Source: Robertkochia flava (GTDB lineage Bacteria > Bacteroidota > Bacteroidia > Flavobacteriales > Flavobacteriaceae). Taken from it: a DNA stretch of 64,000 nt. Both the position numbers and the translations under genes were made by a program. The notes under the pieces were generated by a model. That model was not told where the DNA came from, did no database searches, and worked only from the letters and a program-made list of their open reading frames with translations. Position 1 is the first letter of the stretch, and the number at the start of each line of letters is the position of its first letter. Location: positions 124,001 through 188,000 of the forward strand of contig NZ_JAINZT010000006.1 of the NCBI RefSeq assembly GCF_020166515.1, written 5' to 3'. Shown here piece after piece: positions 62,482-64,000 of the stretch.

Positions 62482-62976
62482 TTATTTCAGGTCGATGATC
62501 ATGATTTTTTTATCTCGCCCTTTCTTTAAGGTAACCTTATATATTTTCTTAAACACTTCATCATCTTTGTACAGGGTTGTATAATCACACCCTCTGTATT
62601 CCCAGCCGAGATTGTCTTTTAAGATTTCATCTCTTACTGCCACAGGGAGGGCAATATCTTTGTACTTTTCCTGACATTTGGTGATTTCTCCCCTTCGGTC
62701 ATAGGTGGTATACATACTTCCCTTATCACTTTTGAACTCGATGAAATAGTCACTTTTTGCGCTACCTCTGTAATGTTCACTATGTATAAGGTCATAACTG
62801 GCCGCCTTGTTTTGCATTTTAATAGCATGATTAGGAGTGTATTCATCCTGCATGGCATGTAAGAAGGTGGAGTTTTTAGGGGATACGGTTACATCTTCAA
62901 GTTCTACCGGAGTTTCCTGTGCGCTGAGGATCCCTATTCCCAGGATCGCTAATGCGCTTAATACTAAAGTTTTCAT
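62482..62976 (-). CDS. secreted protein of unknown function, paralogue B
   Basis: 164 residues. It shares the signal peptide type (MKTLVLSALAILGIGILSAQ), the PVELEDV.VS.KN..FL block, the QDEYTP block and the YFIEFKSDKGSMY.TYD region with paralogue A, so the two arose by tandem duplication. Both end in a charged LKKG/LKNG..K.VI.D.. stretch. The 215 bases between the genes carry no frame. It is probably the first gene of a two-gene unit. Function unknown. Confidence 0.7.
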   Translation of the reverse strand: MKTLVLSALAILGIGILSAQETPVELEDVTVSPKNSTFLHAMQDEYTPNHAIKMQNKAASYDLIHSEHYRGSAKSDYFIEFKSDKGSMYTTYDRRGEITKCQEKYKDIALPVAVRDEILKDNLGWEYRGCDYTTLYKDDEVFKKIYKVTLKKGRDKKIMIIDLK

Positions 62977-63242
62977 AATTATTGGATTTAAAGGTTTGTG
63001 ATGCTTTCAAAACAAAGGTGTGGAAATAAAGCAGTGAAGTGATAGCAGTCTGGTTGCAGAAAATGTAACCCTCGTTCCGAAATGTTAAAATGAATTTTTA
63101 AAACCTTTAAAAAATTATTTCAAGGCTTTAAATTATGTTGCAAAAAACTTCGGTAAGCCTTGATTTTTCTGGAGATATTGAAAAAGAAAGAAGTAGAGGT
63201 GTATGAGGCGTAGTTTTACGTATTTTTTGAATGAAATGAACC

Positions 63243-64000
63243 TTAAAAATCCGGGTTCATCGTGTTTTTTACATGGGCTCTGGCACTTTGGGGGAAATTC
63301 ATGCTGTCCAGCAGGGCAATATACCGCGGGTGGTCGCCCACCAGCTCCAGGTCGGGTTCCTGGGCCAGCCAGGTCATTTCCATTTCTCTGGCTGCATACG
63401 ATTTTTCAAGCCATTCAAGGGTTTTGTCTGCATCCTTTCTGTAAGCGTGATAAAGGGCGATAAACCAGGCTGGACTTCCTGCCTCACTGTTTTGATAGCT
63501 TTCCAGAAGAACCTGCAATTGTTTGTCAACCTCAGCCCGGTTGTTGTTTAGGTCGGCTACTATGGCTCTTAGCCATCTGAATATGGGAGAAATGTCTTCA
63601 TGCTCAAAAGAGTTGTAGAAATGCATGACCACTTCTTCCATTTTCTCGTATTCCCCCAAAAAGTAATAGGCTTTGGAAGCTTCCCTTAGATAATTGAGAT
63701 CATCTTTGTGTCTTGGATAACTTTCATCGAGTTTCTGGACAGCTTCTGCAGGTCGATCCAGAAAATAATAATTAAGAGCGATCATTGCACTTACAATGGC
63801 ATTTATAGGATCCCGTTGTTGCCAATTTAAGTTTGATTCAAGTGCGTTTTTATGTTGACCGGTTTTCTCGGCATGATCCGGGTGGGTTCTGATCCAGGTT
63901 TCATATGGAATTCCAAAATGTTCAGGTACCGTATCCTGCACATTGAGTTCGTAGTAAAAAATTCCATTTGCCAATCCGTCTTTTGCATCATCATTGTCCG
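63243..64000 (-). CDS. TPR-like C-terminal part of a larger protein (5' partial)
   Basis: The minus-strand frame is open to the right edge of the window, so the start lies outside. The visible 252 codons are alpha-helical with TPR-like repeats (for example AVQKLDESYPRHKDDLNYLREASKAYYFLGEYEKMEE). They end in a LEKSYAAREMEMTWLAQEPDLELVGDHPRYIALLDSMNFP segment typical of the C-terminus of TPR proteins fused to HTH or adenylate-cyclase-type regulators. The N-terminal domain that would define the function is not visible. Confidence 0.65.
   Translation of the reverse strand, partial: DNDDAKDGLANGIFYYELNVQDTVPEHFGIPYETWIRTHPDHAEKTGQHKNALESNLNWQQRDPINAIVSAMIALNYYFLDRPAEAVQKLDESYPRHKDDLNYLREASKAYYFLGEYEKMEEVVMHFYNSFEHEDISPIFRWLRAIVADLNNNRAEVDKQLQVLLESYQNSEAGSPAWFIALYHAYRKDADKTLEWLEKSYAAREMEMTWLAQEPDLELVGDHPRYIALLDSMNFPQSARAHVKNTMNPDF

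Noticed and set aside
1-64000. tRNA, rRNA, insertion sequences, integrases or replication origin
   Set aside because: Intergenic regions were read for cloverleaf-like sequences, terminal inverted repeats with transposase frames and dnaA-box clusters; none was found.

Overview
The window looks like a chromosomal segment from a marine-type Flavobacteriaceae species (Bacteroidota). The signs are Bacteroidota promoters (TAnnTTTG -7 boxes), almost no Shine-Dalgarno sequences, a PorP/SprF-type C-terminus at the left edge, an OMP_b-brl_3-type outer-membrane receptor, families largely confined to Bacteroidota (DUF4834, DUF6146, DUF6787, TIGR02757, BatA-like), and a capnine-type sulfonolipid gene set. 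I see no rRNA, tRNA, prophage, insertion sequence or CRISPR array.

Layout. 0-9 kb: end of a PorP/SprF-like gene, hutI, pta-ackA, then about 2.1 kb without genes, then fumC and a 57-residue membrane protein. The gene-free stretch holds six copies of a composite repeat. It is bracketed by two diverged copies of what looks like a structured small RNA, each ending in its own terminator. 9-20 kb: outer-membrane receptor, arsC, prfB (no frameshift site), a zinc metalloprotease gene broken by one in-frame TGA, threonine aldolase, a YegP-like protein, YbaB/EbfC and oligopeptidase B. 20-26 kb: likely sulfonolipid locus (cysteate synthase, JmjC-like cupin, SDR reductase, cysteate acyltransferase) facing a convergent GNAT-like gene. 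26-32 kb: DUF4834, YfhO, glycosyltransferase and flippase, tightly packed. 32-45 kb: a Tyr/Arg-rich secreted protein behind a sigma-54-like promoter, a possible sigma-54-driven small RNA, peroxiredoxins, uvrA, a sigma factor with a 47-residue partner ORF, an endonuclease III without cysteines, a strongly conserved-looking unknown, an MBL hydrolase, an AtoE-type transporter and an amidohydrolase lipoprotein.

45-64 kb: YitT; a minus-strand run S10 peptidase, patatin, BatA-like, degenerate dihydroorotase, small membrane protein, esterase, lactonase; TIGR02757 and LolD; msrA-folE; several small Bacteroidota proteins; serC-serA; two tandem paralogous secreted proteins; and the 3' part of a TPR-like gene running off the right edge.

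How the genes connect: pta-ackA interconvert acetyl-CoA and acetate. serC-serA make O-phosphoserine, the expected substrate, with sulfite, of the cysteate synthase at 20.2 kb. The YfhO/glycosyltransferase/flippase block suggests surface glycan assembly. The most novel items are the paired small-RNA candidates with C-rich loops, the sigma-54-like promoter pair with its small-RNA candidate, the JmjC protein inside the sulfonolipid locus, and several enzymes that lack canonical metal or cluster ligands.
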